From Acidimicrobiaceae bacterium (GTDB lineage: Bacteria > Actinomycetota > Acidimicrobiia > Acidimicrobiales > RAAP-2): DNA of 64,000 bases. The stretch spans positions 20,288 to 84,287 of the forward strand of contig PMTF01000010.1 of the NCBI GenBank assembly GCA_003167415.1. Direction: 5' to 3'. Of this stretch, positions 47,360 to 56,545 are shown one piece after another. The notes beneath the pieces are model-generated. The model was not told the DNA's origin and did no database searches. It saw only the letters and a program-made list of their open reading frames with translations. Both the position numbers and the translations under genes were made by a program. Each line of letters opens with the position of its first letter. The first letter of the stretch is position 1.

Positions 47360-49215
47360 TGGCTTCTTTCCTATCTTCGCGTTCCGAACGCGTCCGAGAG
47401 CGAGAGCGAGAGCAGCATTCGGCCAATCCCTTGGGAGGGGTACGGTCGAAGTATCCCGGTCCGCGCCACGAAATCTCGCGCGATCAGAGCCTGACCTGGT
47501 GGCGCCGAGTACTTCCAGTGATTCAATCACACCGCGTGACGTTCGTGACGGCGATTGTCCTTTCGTTCGTGAGTCTCATCTTCCAGGTGCTCGTGCCGAA
47601 CATGCTGAGTAACGACATCGACCACACGTTCGTGCGCCACGTAGCGTCTCTACACGGCGACGTTGTCTCGCTCGTCATCGTGGGGCTGTTGGCGGGAGCG
47701 GCCGGCATCATCTCTCGGCAATTCCTCTACAACACGGCCTATAACGTGGAGGCGGACCTCCGTTCGCTCATCTACCAGCACTTGACCTGGCTCTCGTTCA
47801 GTTTCTACGACCGGGTCCAGTCCGGTCAACTCATCAGCCGTGCGAACAGCGACATTCGCAGTGTTCAGATGTACTCCATCTTCGCGCCGCTCATCATCGT
47901 GCAGTGCTTCATCGGTGTCGTCGCTTTTGGATTCATGCTCAGCATCAACTGGGCGTTGGCGCTGATCTCGATGATCGTGATGCCGATTCTGTACGTGGTC
48001 GGCATCAAGATGCGCCGGGTCATGTTCCCGATCTCCTGGATCACCCAGGCCCGCTTGGCCGAGGTCGCGACAATCGTCGATGAGAACGTGAACGGTGTTC
48101 GCGTGGTGAAGTCGTTCGCGCAAGAGGAGGCGGAAATTGATCGCCTCGCCGACGCTGCGGAAGGGGTCGCCTGGGCCTACATCAAGGACGCGAACATTCG
48201 AGCGATCTGGTCGCCCTGGGTCCAGAACCTGCCCCAATTGGGACTCGCCCTGGTACTGCTCTGTGGTGGTTGGATGGTCCTGCACGGAGACCTGGTCTAT
48301 CCCCAAATCCTCGCCTTCAGTCTCTATCTCTTGATGCTCCAGGCACCGTTCATGATGCTCGGCCAGCTCGTCATGATGGGACAGCGCGCCAAGGCCAGCG
48401 CCGGTCGAATCTTCGAGATCCTCGACGAGAATCCCGAGATCGTGGACCGCCCCGGCGCCTACGACCTCCTTGACGTACGTGGCGCGATCGATTTCAATCA
48501 CGTGAGCTTCACCTACGACAACGGTGCCGAGATTCTTCGCGACTTCGACGCCCACCTCTCGCCGGGAGAGACGGTTGCGATCGTCGGGCGCACCGGATCG
48601 GGCAAGTCCACCGTGGCGCGACTGCTCAATCGCTTCTACGACGTGACCGACGGCGCCATCACCATCGACGGACACGACCTGCGTGACGTGACACTCACCT
48701 CGCTTCGCGAGAACGTCGGCGTCGTGCTCGACGAGCCGTTCCTCTTCTCCGTCTCCATCCGCGACAACATCGCCTACGGACGGCCCGACGCTTCCCTTGA
48801 GGAGATTCAGGCGGCGGCGCTCGCCGCGAACGCCGACGAGTTCATCGTACGCCTGCCCAATGGTTACGAGACCGTCGTCGGCGAGCGTGGCTATACCCTC
48901 TCCGGTGGTCAGCGCCAGCGCATCGCGATTGCCAGAACGTTGCTGCTCAATCCTCCGATCCTCATTCTCGACGACGCCACCAGCTCGATCGACGTGCACG
49001 TGGAGTCCGGCATCTATGAGGCCCTACGCGGTCTCTTGACGCAGCGCACCACGATCGTCATTGCGCACCGTATCTCGACCATCGCACTCGCCAGTCGGGT
49101 CTTGGTGCTCGATGAGGGTCACGTGATCGCCAATGGCACGCACGAGGAGTTACTCGAACGCGAACCGCTGTATTCAGAGATTCTCGCCCAGACCACGTCG
49201 AGCGAGGGGTCCTGA
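47359..49215 (+). CDS. ABC exporter half-transporter A (degenerate ATP site)
   Basis: 618 aa: six-helix ABC membrane domain (about 55-345) and ATPase domain (about 375-610). Walker A GRTGSGKST (410-418) and signature LSGGQ (514-518) are normal, but the Walker B Glu is Asp539 (LILDDATSS) and the Q-loop Gln is Asp (VVLDEPFLF). This is the hallmark of the non-hydrolysing half of heterodimeric exporters. Partner gene begins in the stop codon (TGATG). Confidence 0.92.
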   Translation: MASFLSSRSERVREREREQHSANPLGGVRSKYPGPRHEISRDQSLTWWRRVLPVIQSHRVTFVTAIVLSFVSLIFQVLVPNMLSNDIDHTFVRHVASLHGDVVSLVIVGLLAGAAGIISRQFLYNTAYNVEADLRSLIYQHLTWLSFSFYDRVQSGQLISRANSDIRSVQMYSIFAPLIIVQCFIGVVAFGFMLSINWALALISMIVMPILYVVGIKMRRVMFPISWITQARLAEVATIVDENVNGVRVVKSFAQEEAEIDRLADAAEGVAWAYIKDANIRAIWSPWVQNLPQLGLALVLLCGGWMVLHGDLVYPQILAFSLYLLMLQAPFMMLGQLVMMGQRAKASAGRIFEILDENPEIVDRPGAYDLLDVRGAIDFNHVSFTYDNGAEILRDFDAHLSPGETVAIVGRTGSGKSTVARLLNRFYDVTDGAITIDGHDLRDVTLTSLRENVGVVLDEPFLFSVSIRDNIAYGRPDASLEEIQAAALAANADEFIVRLPNGYETVVGERGYTLSGGQRQRIAIARTLLLNPPILILDDATSSIDVHVESGIYEALRGLLTQRTTIVIAHRISTIALASRVLVLDEGHVIANGTHEELLEREPLYSEILAQTTSSEGS

Positions 49216-51167
49216 TGGGTTGGGGTGGTCCCGGTGGCGGAGCGATGTTCGGTCCCAGCGCGTCCTCGTCGAGCGGACGGGCCGGACTTCCCTTCGGCGG
49301 CATTCCCGAAGAACTGATGGAGGAGGCGACGAAGCTGCTCGCGAGCGAACCCGTTCGCCCGACGTCCCACGTTCACTTCACGCAACGACCAAGCGAGAAG
49401 GAACGCGAGCGCTTGACCCTTCCTCAACTGCTACGCGTCTACCCCAAATGGGTCGTTGCCGGTTCGGCGCTCGTCATCGTCATCAGCCTCACGTTGCAGG
49501 CCGGACCGCTCCTCACCGAGTTCGCCATCAGTCACGGGATGGAGCGCCACAGGAGCCTGAGCGTGATCGTGGTGTGCGCGGTGCTGTACCTCACCCTCGC
49601 GTTCGTCAGTGTCTACTTCCAACGTCAGCAGGTCAACGTCACAGGCAAGCTCTCTTCACGCGTCATGCACGACCTACGTATTCGAGTCTTCACGCAGTTC
49701 CAGCGACTCAGCCTCGACTTCTTCACCGAAGAGAAGGCCGGCGTATTGATGAGTCGGATGACGAGTGACATCGAGAACTTACAACAGTTGATTCAAGACG
49801 GCATCAGCCAGTTCGCGCTCCAGGGACTCACGATGGTCGTCATCACCGTCATCTTGTTCCTCACGAACGTCGAACTCGCGACGTGGACCGTGCTGCTCGT
49901 GGTACCCATCCTCGTCGTCTTTTCGATCTGGTATCACCACGCGTCGGAGAAGGGCTACCTCCTCGCACGCGACCGAATCGCGATCCTCTTGGCCGACCTT
50001 TCCGAGTCGCTCTACGGGATTCGTGTCGTGACTGCGAACAACCGCCAGCGCCGCAACATCCGAAATCACCGACACGTGGTGGGCGCCTATCGTGACGCCA
50101 ACGCGTACACCGGTCGCGTCAACGCAATCTATGGTCCGTCCACGCTCATGATCGGCATCTTGGGCCAGGCCATGCTGCTCGGCATCGGCGGCCACATGGT
50201 CTTGAACAACCAACTCAACGTGGCGCAACTCATCGTGTTCTTCCTCTACCTCAATCGATTCTTCGCACCGATCCAACTGCTCGTCCAGCAGTACACGACC
50301 CTCCAACAGGGACGCTCGTCGATCATCCGGCTGCGCGAACTGCTCGACACCGCGCCGACCGTCGACGAGATGCCTGACGCGACCGACCTGCCCGTCATCG
50401 AGGGCCGAATCACCTTCGAGCACGTCGACTTCGCGTATTTGAGCGACGAGCCGGTGTTGCACGACGTCAATCTGGAGATCTCCCCCGGCGAGTCCGTCGC
50501 CTTCGTTGGTCCGACCGGCGCCGGCAAGTCGACCATGGCAAAACTCGCGAACCGCTTCTATGACCCCACGTCGGGCCGGGTGCTCCTCGACGGGATCGAC
50601 ATCAGGACGGTCACCCTGGGTTCGCTGCGCTCACAGCTCGGCGTCGTACCCCAAGAGCCCTTCCTCTTCGCGGGGTCCATCCGCACCAACTTGAGCTTCG
50701 GCCACCCCGAAGCGACCGAGGACGAGATCAACACCGCGGTCGACGTCGTCGGGCTACGTGAATTGGTTGACCGGCTGCCCCAAGGGCTCGACACTCCTGT
50801 GCACGAGCGTGGCCAGACGCTTTCGGCCGGGGAACGTCAACAGCTCGCGCTGGCGCGGGCCTTCCTCGCGCGGCCCCGGGTGCTCATCTTGGACGAAGCA
50901 ACGTCCTCACTCGACCTGCAAAGCGAGACGGTCATCGAGCGGGCCCTCGATCGACTCCTCGAGGGCCGTTCGGCGATTCTCATCGCGCATCGCCTCACGA
51001 CCGCCCAACGCGCGGACCGCATCGTCGTCATCGACCACGGCGGCATCGTCGAGATGGGTACACCCGCGGAACTTCTGGCTCGGGGCGGCGCCTACGCCAC
51101 CATGTACGACGCGTGGCTCGCCTCGGGCGGCCGCGACGCAACCCGCGCCGACGCGAAGGACCTTTAA
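49215..51167 (+). CDS. ABC exporter half-transporter B (hydrolytic Walker B)
   Basis: 650 aa. A Gly/Ser-rich cytoplasmic lead (about 1-65) precedes the six-helix domain and ATPase. Walker A GPTGAGKST, Q-loop VPQEPFLF and Walker B LILDEATSS with catalytic Glu are intact, while the signature is altered to LSAGE. The degenerate composite site is therefore A's Walker motifs with B's signature, and the active site is B's Walker motifs with A's LSGGQ. Exports lipids, peptides or drugs; substrate unknown. Confidence 0.93.
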   Translation: MGWGGPGGGAMFGPSASSSSGRAGLPFGGIPEELMEEATKLLASEPVRPTSHVHFTQRPSEKERERLTLPQLLRVYPKWVVAGSALVIVISLTLQAGPLLTEFAISHGMERHRSLSVIVVCAVLYLTLAFVSVYFQRQQVNVTGKLSSRVMHDLRIRVFTQFQRLSLDFFTEEKAGVLMSRMTSDIENLQQLIQDGISQFALQGLTMVVITVILFLTNVELATWTVLLVVPILVVFSIWYHHASEKGYLLARDRIAILLADLSESLYGIRVVTANNRQRRNIRNHRHVVGAYRDANAYTGRVNAIYGPSTLMIGILGQAMLLGIGGHMVLNNQLNVAQLIVFFLYLNRFFAPIQLLVQQYTTLQQGRSSIIRLRELLDTAPTVDEMPDATDLPVIEGRITFEHVDFAYLSDEPVLHDVNLEISPGESVAFVGPTGAGKSTMAKLANRFYDPTSGRVLLDGIDIRTVTLGSLRSQLGVVPQEPFLFAGSIRTNLSFGHPEATEDEINTAVDVVGLRELVDRLPQGLDTPVHERGQTLSAGERQQLALARAFLARPRVLILDEATSSLDLQSETVIERALDRLLEGRSAILIAHRLTTAQRADRIVVIDHGGIVEMGTPAELLARGGAYATMYDAWLASGGRDATRADAKDL

Positions 51168-52234
51168 GCCATCTCCTTGACGGCCTCGATGAGCGACGCC
51201 GGCGTCTGCTCGCCGAGCGGGATCGGGTGCACTTGCAAGTGGGTCACGCCGGCCTCCCTGAATGCGGCGACGCGCTCCTTCACGTAACTCGCCGGACCGC
51301 ACAGCGTCGTGAGTTCCAGGAACTCGTCGGGTATCGCCGTCTCGGCCTCCTTCTTCTTGCCACTGAGGTAGAGGTCCTGGATGATCGCAGCCTCCTTCTC
51401 GTAGCCGTAGCGCACCATGAGTTCGTTGTAGAAGTTCTTGCCCTTGGCACCCATGCCCCCGACGTAGAGGGCGGTCCCCGGACGCGAGAACTCTCGTAGC
51501 GCCGTGACGTCCTTCCCTTCGCCGATGGCGAGCAGACCACCGGCCGAGATCATCAGTTCGCCCAGCGACGGGTCGCGCTTCGCTCGCCCGGCCGTGAGCG
51601 ACGCGCCCCAGACCTCGTGGGCGCGCTCGGGAATGAAGAAGACCGGGAGCCAGCCGTCGGCAATGGCCGCGGTCATCTCGACGTTCTTTTCTCCCAGCGA
51701 TGCGATCCATATCGGAATCTCACTGCGCACGGGGTGCGTCAATATCTTCAGCGCCTTGCCGAGGCCGGTGCCCTGGTCACTCGGCAGCGGCAGCGTGAAG
51801 TTCTTGCCGTGGTGCATGAGCGGCGCCTCTCGCTTCCAGACGTCGCGACAGATCTCGACGATCTCTCGAGTGCGCCCGAGCGGGTTGGTGTACGGCACGC
51901 CGTAGAAGCCCTCGATGACCTGAGGACCCGAGGCGCCGAGACCCAGGTGGAATCGTCCGTCGGAGAGCGCGTCCACGCCCGCGGCGGTCATCGCGATCAA
52001 CGACGGCGTTCGCGAGTAGATGTTCATGATCCCCGAGCCGATCTGGACGCGCTCGGTCAACGCCGCGAAGTACCCCATCAGGGAGGGGCTGTCGAATCCG
52101 TATACCTCGGCGACCCAGACGAGGTCGAGGCCGGCGCGCTCCATCTCGGCGACACTTCGCGCCGCCTCCTTGAAGCCTCCCGAGTACGCCAGGATCGTGG
52201 AAATCTGGAGCGGTGGACTAGTGGTCGAGGTCAT
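51164..52234 (-). CDS. LLM-class (F420-type) flavin oxidoreductase
   Basis: 356 aa luciferase-like TIM barrel. LDLVWVAEVYGFDSPSLMGYFAALT, IGSGIMNIYSRTPSLIAMTAAGVD and GRFHLGLGASGPQVIEGFYG are typical of actinobacterial F420-dependent LLM enzymes acting on secondary metabolites or xenobiotics. The cofactor is inferred from family. ATG at 52234 chosen for the TACTCT box 7 nt upstream. Stop shared (TTAA) with the ABC operon. Confidence 0.9.
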   Translation of the reverse strand: MTSTTSPPLQISTILAYSGGFKEAARSVAEMERAGLDLVWVAEVYGFDSPSLMGYFAALTERVQIGSGIMNIYSRTPSLIAMTAAGVDALSDGRFHLGLGASGPQVIEGFYGVPYTNPLGRTREIVEICRDVWKREAPLMHHGKNFTLPLPSDQGTGLGKALKILTHPVRSEIPIWIASLGEKNVEMTAAIADGWLPVFFIPERAHEVWGASLTAGRAKRDPSLGELMISAGGLLAIGEGKDVTALREFSRPGTALYVGGMGAKGKNFYNELMVRYGYEKEAAIIQDLYLSGKKKEAETAIPDEFLELTTLCGPASYVKERVAAFREAGVTHLQVHPIPLGEQTPASLIEAVKEMA

Positions 52235-52247
52235 GGACGTCAGAGTA
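52235..52247 (-). promoter_or_regulatory. Leaderless -10 element of the LLM gene
   Basis: TACTCT, seven nucleotides, ATG; lies within about 60 nt of the TnpB start codon on the other strand. Confidence 0.52.
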
Positions 52248-52306
52248 GCGAAGTTGTCTGCGAACGAACATCTGGCACGTAACACCCTTCAAGTACCGTC
52301 CAACCA

Positions 52307-53758
52307 ATGGACCAGCCCTACCGCAATCGTGGAGTGCTGGTGTCTCTCGACCCGACGCCCGCCCAGGCGCAACTGATGCGCAGTTACTGCGGAGCGTCAC
52401 GCTTCGCCTACAACTGGGCGGTGGCCATCGCCAAAGAGAACCTGGACACGCGGAAAAGGGAACGCCGGGACGGAATCGAGGAGGCCGAACTCACAATAAA
52501 GCTCTCCTGGTCGCAATATTCTATGACCCCCCTTTGGAACTCAAGGAAGGACGAGGTCGCCCCGTGGCACCGCGACGTGACCTGGCACGCCTTTTGCAGT
52601 GGAGTCACTAACGCCACGATTGCGCTGAAGAACTTCGACGAATCGAAGAAGGGCGTTCGCAAGGGCGAACCGGTCGGATTCCCGAACTTCAAGAACCGCC
52701 ATTCGAAGCAGTCCTTCACGCTGATCAATGTCAACCGATCCAGAGGTTGGTTCTCAATGGACTCACGGCACGTGCGACTCATTCTGCCGCGCTTCGCCAC
52801 GGACCCTCGGATCGCGCGGCGGCGCAAACAACTCCAGTGGCTGCACACGACCGAGTCACTTTGTCGCCTCAAAAAGAAGGTCGCCTCCGGCGAGTGGACA
52901 ATCCAGGCGGTGACGATTTCGTTTACTGGTGGACGTTGGCAGGCCTCATTCTCGGTTCGTCAGTACTCTGTCGCTATCACGAGCGCCACGAAGTTGCTCG
53001 GTCCAATCATGGCAATAGATTTCGGGGTGACGCACTTGGCAACTCTGTCGGTGCCGGTGATGCGGCTCAGTGACGCCAGCGGTAACGTCGAGAATCCTCG
53101 GCACCTGGAGGCGGAGCTCAAACGGCTCGCCAAACTCGATCGCCAAATTTCACGGTGCGTGAAAGGGTCGAAGAACCACGCGAAGTTCCGCCTACGCCGC
53201 CAGCGCCTCTATGGGCGGATCTCTCGGACGAGGAACCTTAACTTGCACCGGCTCTCTACGACGTTGGCCGGAAGCTTCGAGACGGTGGTGATCGAAGACC
53301 TCAACGTTGTTGGCATGGTGAAGAAGTCGAAGAAGAACACCGCGAAGGCGCTCCGACGTTCAATCCTCGACGCCGGATTCTATGAACTGCGACGCCAACT
53401 CACCTATAAGACCGAAGACCGGGGACACCGCGTCGTCGTGGTCAATCGGTTCTACCCCTCTTCGAAGATGTGCTCTCACTGTGGCGAGACGAAAGCCAAG
53501 CTCGCCCTCAGTGATCGCGTCTTCGAGTGCAGTAAGTGCGGCATAAGTCTCGACCGGGACGTGAACGCCGCGCGCAACATCCGTGATGAAGGAAATCGCC
53601 TTCTCACTAATGAAGCTTCAACCGTCGCGGGGCACCAACCCGAGACGTTAAACGCTGACTTGAGGGACCGTGAGACTAAACCGCTCAGGCGGGGACGCGG
53701 GGACCGTTACCAGAGCAGAACCACGCAGCCAGCACGAACGTTGTCTCTGTTGGCATAG
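52307..53758 (+). CDS. tnpB: TnpB RNA-guided nuclease (IS200/IS605 OrfB)
   Basis: 483 aa. N-terminal helix-turn-helix/RuvC-adjacent domain (YCGASRFAYNWAVAIAKEN), then a RuvC nuclease with all three acidic residues: D238 (AIDFGV), E330 (VIEDLNV) and D418 (LDRDVNAARN). Zinc ribbon C389-x2-C392 and C408-x2-C411. The 50-residue tail after the nuclease is low in structure, as expected where the guide RNA is encoded in the 3' end of the gene. Intact, so probably functional. Longer than the 408-aa ISDra2 protein. Confidence 0.93.
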   Translation: MDQPYRNRGVLVSLDPTPAQAQLMRSYCGASRFAYNWAVAIAKENLDTRKRERRDGIEEAELTIKLSWSQYSMTPLWNSRKDEVAPWHRDVTWHAFCSGVTNATIALKNFDESKKGVRKGEPVGFPNFKNRHSKQSFTLINVNRSRGWFSMDSRHVRLILPRFATDPRIARRRKQLQWLHTTESLCRLKKKVASGEWTIQAVTISFTGGRWQASFSVRQYSVAITSATKLLGPIMAIDFGVTHLATLSVPVMRLSDASGNVENPRHLEAELKRLAKLDRQISRCVKGSKNHAKFRLRRQRLYGRISRTRNLNLHRLSTTLAGSFETVVIEDLNVVGMVKKSKKNTAKALRRSILDAGFYELRRQLTYKTEDRGHRVVVVNRFYPSSKMCSHCGETKAKLALSDRVFECSKCGISLDRDVNAARNIRDEGNRLLTNEASTVAGHQPETLNADLRDRETKPLRRGRGDRYQSRTTQPARTLSLLA

Positions 53759-53800
53759 GTAGTGGAAAGGGTGGTGGCAACGCCGCCCGGGGTTGGTCGG
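53600..53800 (+). ncRNA. Probable omegaRNA region of TnpB
   Basis: By family knowledge the guide-RNA scaffold overlaps the tnpB 3' end and runs to the element's right end. The stretch contains the GGTGGC-AAC-GCCGCC stem-loop and G-rich segments. Exact ends and guide start are not determinable here. Confidence 0.4.
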
Positions 53801-53881
53801 TGATTCTTATTCTGACTTGCCTTGTGTACGCTGGTACCTGTAAGCAATCTCGCTTTCACAAGATCAAAGGCTGGTGACAAC

Positions 53882-55156
53882 GTGGTCACGCGTCCGACTG
53901 AGGCGTCCCCTCACGAATTCAACCCGTGGCTGCATGTCACGTCACTCATCGAGACGGCCGGGCACCTGCTCGGCCTGAACGAGGGATTGATCAAGCGAAT
54001 CGTGACCCCGGAGCGGATCCTCGAAGTCGCGGTCCCCGTTCGCATGGATTCCGGCGAAATCGAGATGTTCCACGGGTGGCGGATCCAACACAGCACGGCG
54101 CGCGGCCCCGGTAAAGGTGGCATTCGCTTCCATCCCAGTGTGAACGTCGATGAGATCGCGGCCCTCAGCGCCGACATGTCCATCAAATGCGCGGTCGTCA
54201 ATATCCCCTACGGCGGCGCCAAGGGCGGCATCCGCGTCGACCCGGCGGCGCTGAGTCGCGCCGAACTCGAGCGACTGACCCGCCGCTACGCCTTCTCCAT
54301 CGCGCCCATGATTGGACCGGACCGCGACATTCCCGCCCCGGACATCAATACCGACACGCAAGTCATGAGTTGGATCATGGACACCGTGTCGATGCTGGCC
54401 GGACACAACATCCCCGGCGTCGTCACCGGCAAGCCGCTCGCCATCGGTGGCACGCTCGGACACGCCGGCGCGACGTCACTCGGTGTCACCATCTGCACCA
54501 GCGCGATCCTCCAGCGACTCGGCCGCCTCGCCAGTGAACAGCGCGTGGTCATCCAGGGCTACGGCAAGGTCGGAGCGCCGTTGGTGAAGCTCCTGAGCGA
54601 CCGCGGCATGAAGGTCGTCGGTGTCGCCGATATTCGCGGGGCGATCCACGTTCCCACGGGCATCGATCCCGTGCTCATGGCCAGTCACTTCAAGGAGGCC
54701 GGCACCATCGTCGGCTACCCCAACGCCGAAGCGATCGCGGCCGATCTGCTCTTCACGCTGCCCAGTGATATCGCGATCCCCGCCGCCTTGGGTGGCGTCA
54801 TCGACCAGGACATCGCCAAGACCATGTCGGCCTCGATCGTCGTCGAAGCGGCCAACGGTCCGACCACCGGCGAGGGAGCCGAGGTACTCGCGAGTCGAGG
54901 TATCGCGGTGGTGCCCGACGTCCTCGCCAACGCCGGGGGCGTCGTCGCGTCGTACTTCGAGTGGGCCCAAGACCTCCAGGGCTATCTATGGGAGCCGGAA
55001 CTGTTCCACGACCGTTTGGAAAAGACGTTGCGCGAAGCCTTCAATTACATCTGGACTCGTCACCTCCAACTAGGCGTCACGTTGCGCGAGACGGCGATCG
55101 CCGTCGGTGTCGAGCGCATCGCCGAAGCGACCGAGTTGCGCGGACTCTTCCCCTAA
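53882..55156 (+). CDS. gdhA: Glutamate dehydrogenase family protein
   Basis: 424 aa hexameric-type NAD(P)-dependent dehydrogenase interconverting glutamate and 2-oxoglutarate. GKGGIRFHPSVNVDEI, the catalytic Lys of ADMSIKCAVVNIPYGGAKGGI, Asp in IPAPDINTD and the NAD site VIQGYGKVGAP match GdhA. GTG start at 53882 with AAAGG about 11 nt upstream; a TACGCT box at 53827 may be the promoter. A leucine/valine-type specificity is less likely given the sequence around PAPDINTDTQVM. Confidence 0.9.
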   Translation: MVTRPTEASPHEFNPWLHVTSLIETAGHLLGLNEGLIKRIVTPERILEVAVPVRMDSGEIEMFHGWRIQHSTARGPGKGGIRFHPSVNVDEIAALSADMSIKCAVVNIPYGGAKGGIRVDPAALSRAELERLTRRYAFSIAPMIGPDRDIPAPDINTDTQVMSWIMDTVSMLAGHNIPGVVTGKPLAIGGTLGHAGATSLGVTICTSAILQRLGRLASEQRVVIQGYGKVGAPLVKLLSDRGMKVVGVADIRGAIHVPTGIDPVLMASHFKEAGTIVGYPNAEAIAADLLFTLPSDIAIPAALGGVIDQDIAKTMSASIVVEAANGPTTGEGAEVLASRGIAVVPDVLANAGGVVASYFEWAQDLQGYLWEPELFHDRLEKTLREAFNYIWTRHLQLGVTLRETAIAVGVERIAEATELRGLFP

Positions 55157-55258
55157 TCGATTCGACTCCTACCTCCGTGTTCACGGACTAGTCACACTCC
55201 GGTGGGTCGTAATAAAATTGTCTTGTCGTAGCCGCTCGTCCTGTGCGAGTGTTACGAG

Positions 55259-55393
55259 ATGACACCGACCGAACCCTCTCGCGATGAACTTGAAGAGATC
55301 ATCGCGTCGTTGCGCGAAGAGATCACTCGACTGAAGGAAGAGATCCGTCGAATCCGTCGGGAAACCAACGAAGTTCCGCCGCACTATCTCTAG
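55259..55393 (+). CDS. 44-aa coiled-coil peptide
   Basis: Reads MTPTEPSRDELEEIIASLRE and continues as a charged helix rich in Glu, Arg and Lys with Leu/Ile at heptad spacing (I..L..I..L..I..I), ending PPHYL. Third-position codon use is like that of neighbours. Upstream TTGTCG and GAGTGT are 18 nt apart, with 6 nt to the ATG, consistent with a leaderless promoter. It ends 3 nt from the GH3 stop on the other strand. No family recognised; probably a real small protein. Confidence 0.6.
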   Translation: MTPTEPSRDELEEIIASLREEITRLKEEIRRIRRETNEVPPHYL

Positions 55394-55396
55394 CGG

Positions 55397-56545
55397 TTAT
55401 GACGTGGTGGTGGTCGATGAACACGTGAGTTGATTGCGAGCCGCCAGATCCAGCGAGGCGGCGTAGGCCAACCTCACCTTGGCGATGATGCCGTCAGCGA
55501 CCGCCTTCACGATGGTGCTGGAGATGTTGGCGGCCTGGGCCAACGTCGCCGTCACCGACGTTGGCGATCCGAACAGGATCAAGTCATCACCGGCCGCCAG
55601 CGCCTCCACCGACGCGGCGGCCACGCTGAGGTGCAGCGCGCTAATTGCCCCGGCCGACAACGAGTCGGTGACGATGAGTCCATTAAAACCAAGGTCGTTC
55701 CGTAGAGCATTTACAGCGACCGACGAGAGTCCGGCCGGCAGTGAGGTCAGACCGGGAACTCGCGCATTCGACATCATTACCGCGGTGGCACCGTTCGCGA
55801 TCGCCTGACGAAAGGGAACGAGTCCCGTCGTTTGCAATTTCGCCCACGACAGTATCGCCGCCGGACCGTAGTCGGTGTCGCGCGTCGCGTAGCCCAGTCC
55901 CGGAAAGTGCTTCACGACCGACATCACGCCGGCCTCTTGGAGACCCTTCATGAACGCGGTGCCGTCCGTCGCAGCGACCGACGGAACACCACTGAAGGAT
56001 CGGTAGCCGTCGGGATTGGCCGCACCGGGATACTGCGCCCGACCGTCCACGTCCAGCACCGGCGCGAGGTCCGTGTTCACGCCCGCGGCCGCCAGAGCGG
56101 TACCGACCCGTCGCGCGATCGCGGTGATCTGCGTCGCGCTGAGGTTCTTCCCCATCGTCTGCGCCCACGGAAACGAACCGACCAAGTTCGTGAGCCGTTC
56201 GATGCCGCCGCCCTCTTCGTCGGTCATTACCATCCAGGCGTAATGGCCGGGTCGTTCACGCTGCAACGTGGCGAGGACCTGCGGCATCGACGCGGGCGCC
56301 GTCGAACCGAACAGCAGAATTCCGCCATAACCGGCGCGCGCGGCCGGGGCCAACGCACCGATATTCGTCGCCTCGACCGGAATGGCGATGGTCTCGTTCG
56401 CCAACTGCGCGGTCGTCCAGGTCGAGACGATTTGCAGAGCGCACTCGACGTTCGTGGTGGACGTTCGATTCTCACTCGCGCCGGCACTGACGACGAGCAC
56501 GCTCGAGAGCACTGCCGCACCGAGAAGGATTCGCCACTGTCGCAC
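55397..56545 (-). CDS. Secreted glycoside hydrolase family 3 (NagZ/LpqI-like)
   Basis: 382 aa with a signal peptide (about 1-23). GH3 barrel: MTDEEGGGIERL, NTDLAPVLDVD, KHFPGLGYATRDTDYG and the nucleophile Asp of GLIVTDSLSAGAI. Probably a beta-N-acetylglucosaminidase acting on peptidoglycan fragments. The loop His used as acid/base in E. coli NagZ (DSH) is Asp here. The C-terminus is a short Ser/Thr tail after a Cys. No Cys at the signal cleavage site, so not a lipoprotein. Confidence 0.85.
   Translation of the reverse strand: MRQWRILLGAAVLSSVLVVSAGASENRTSTTNVECALQIVSTWTTAQLANETIAIPVEATNIGALAPAARAGYGGILLFGSTAPASMPQVLATLQRERPGHYAWMVMTDEEGGGIERLTNLVGSFPWAQTMGKNLSATQITAIARRVGTALAAAGVNTDLAPVLDVDGRAQYPGAANPDGYRSFSGVPSVAATDGTAFMKGLQEAGVMSVVKHFPGLGYATRDTDYGPAAILSWAKLQTTGLVPFRQAIANGATAVMMSNARVPGLTSLPAGLSSVAVNALRNDLGFNGLIVTDSLSAGAISALHLSVAAASVEALAAGDDLILFGSPTSVTATLAQAANISSTIVKAVADGIIAKVRLAYAASLDLAARNQLTCSSTTTTS

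Larger units (their letters stand above)
52250..53800 (+). mobile_element. Solo TnpB element (IS605/IS1341 type), boundaries approximate
   Basis: Consists of tnpB and short flanks squeezed between the LLM promoter and the gdh promoter. No TnpA Y1 transposase gene is present, so it is non-autonomous or mobilised in trans. Ends could not be fixed: no clear terminal inverted repeat is expected for this family. A small hairpin GGTGGC-AAC-GCCGCC at 53772-53786 is a candidate right-end structure. Confidence 0.7.

Noticed and set aside
52307..53758. Cas12-type CRISPR effector
   Set aside because: Short TnpB architecture, and no repeat array or cas1/cas2 in the window.
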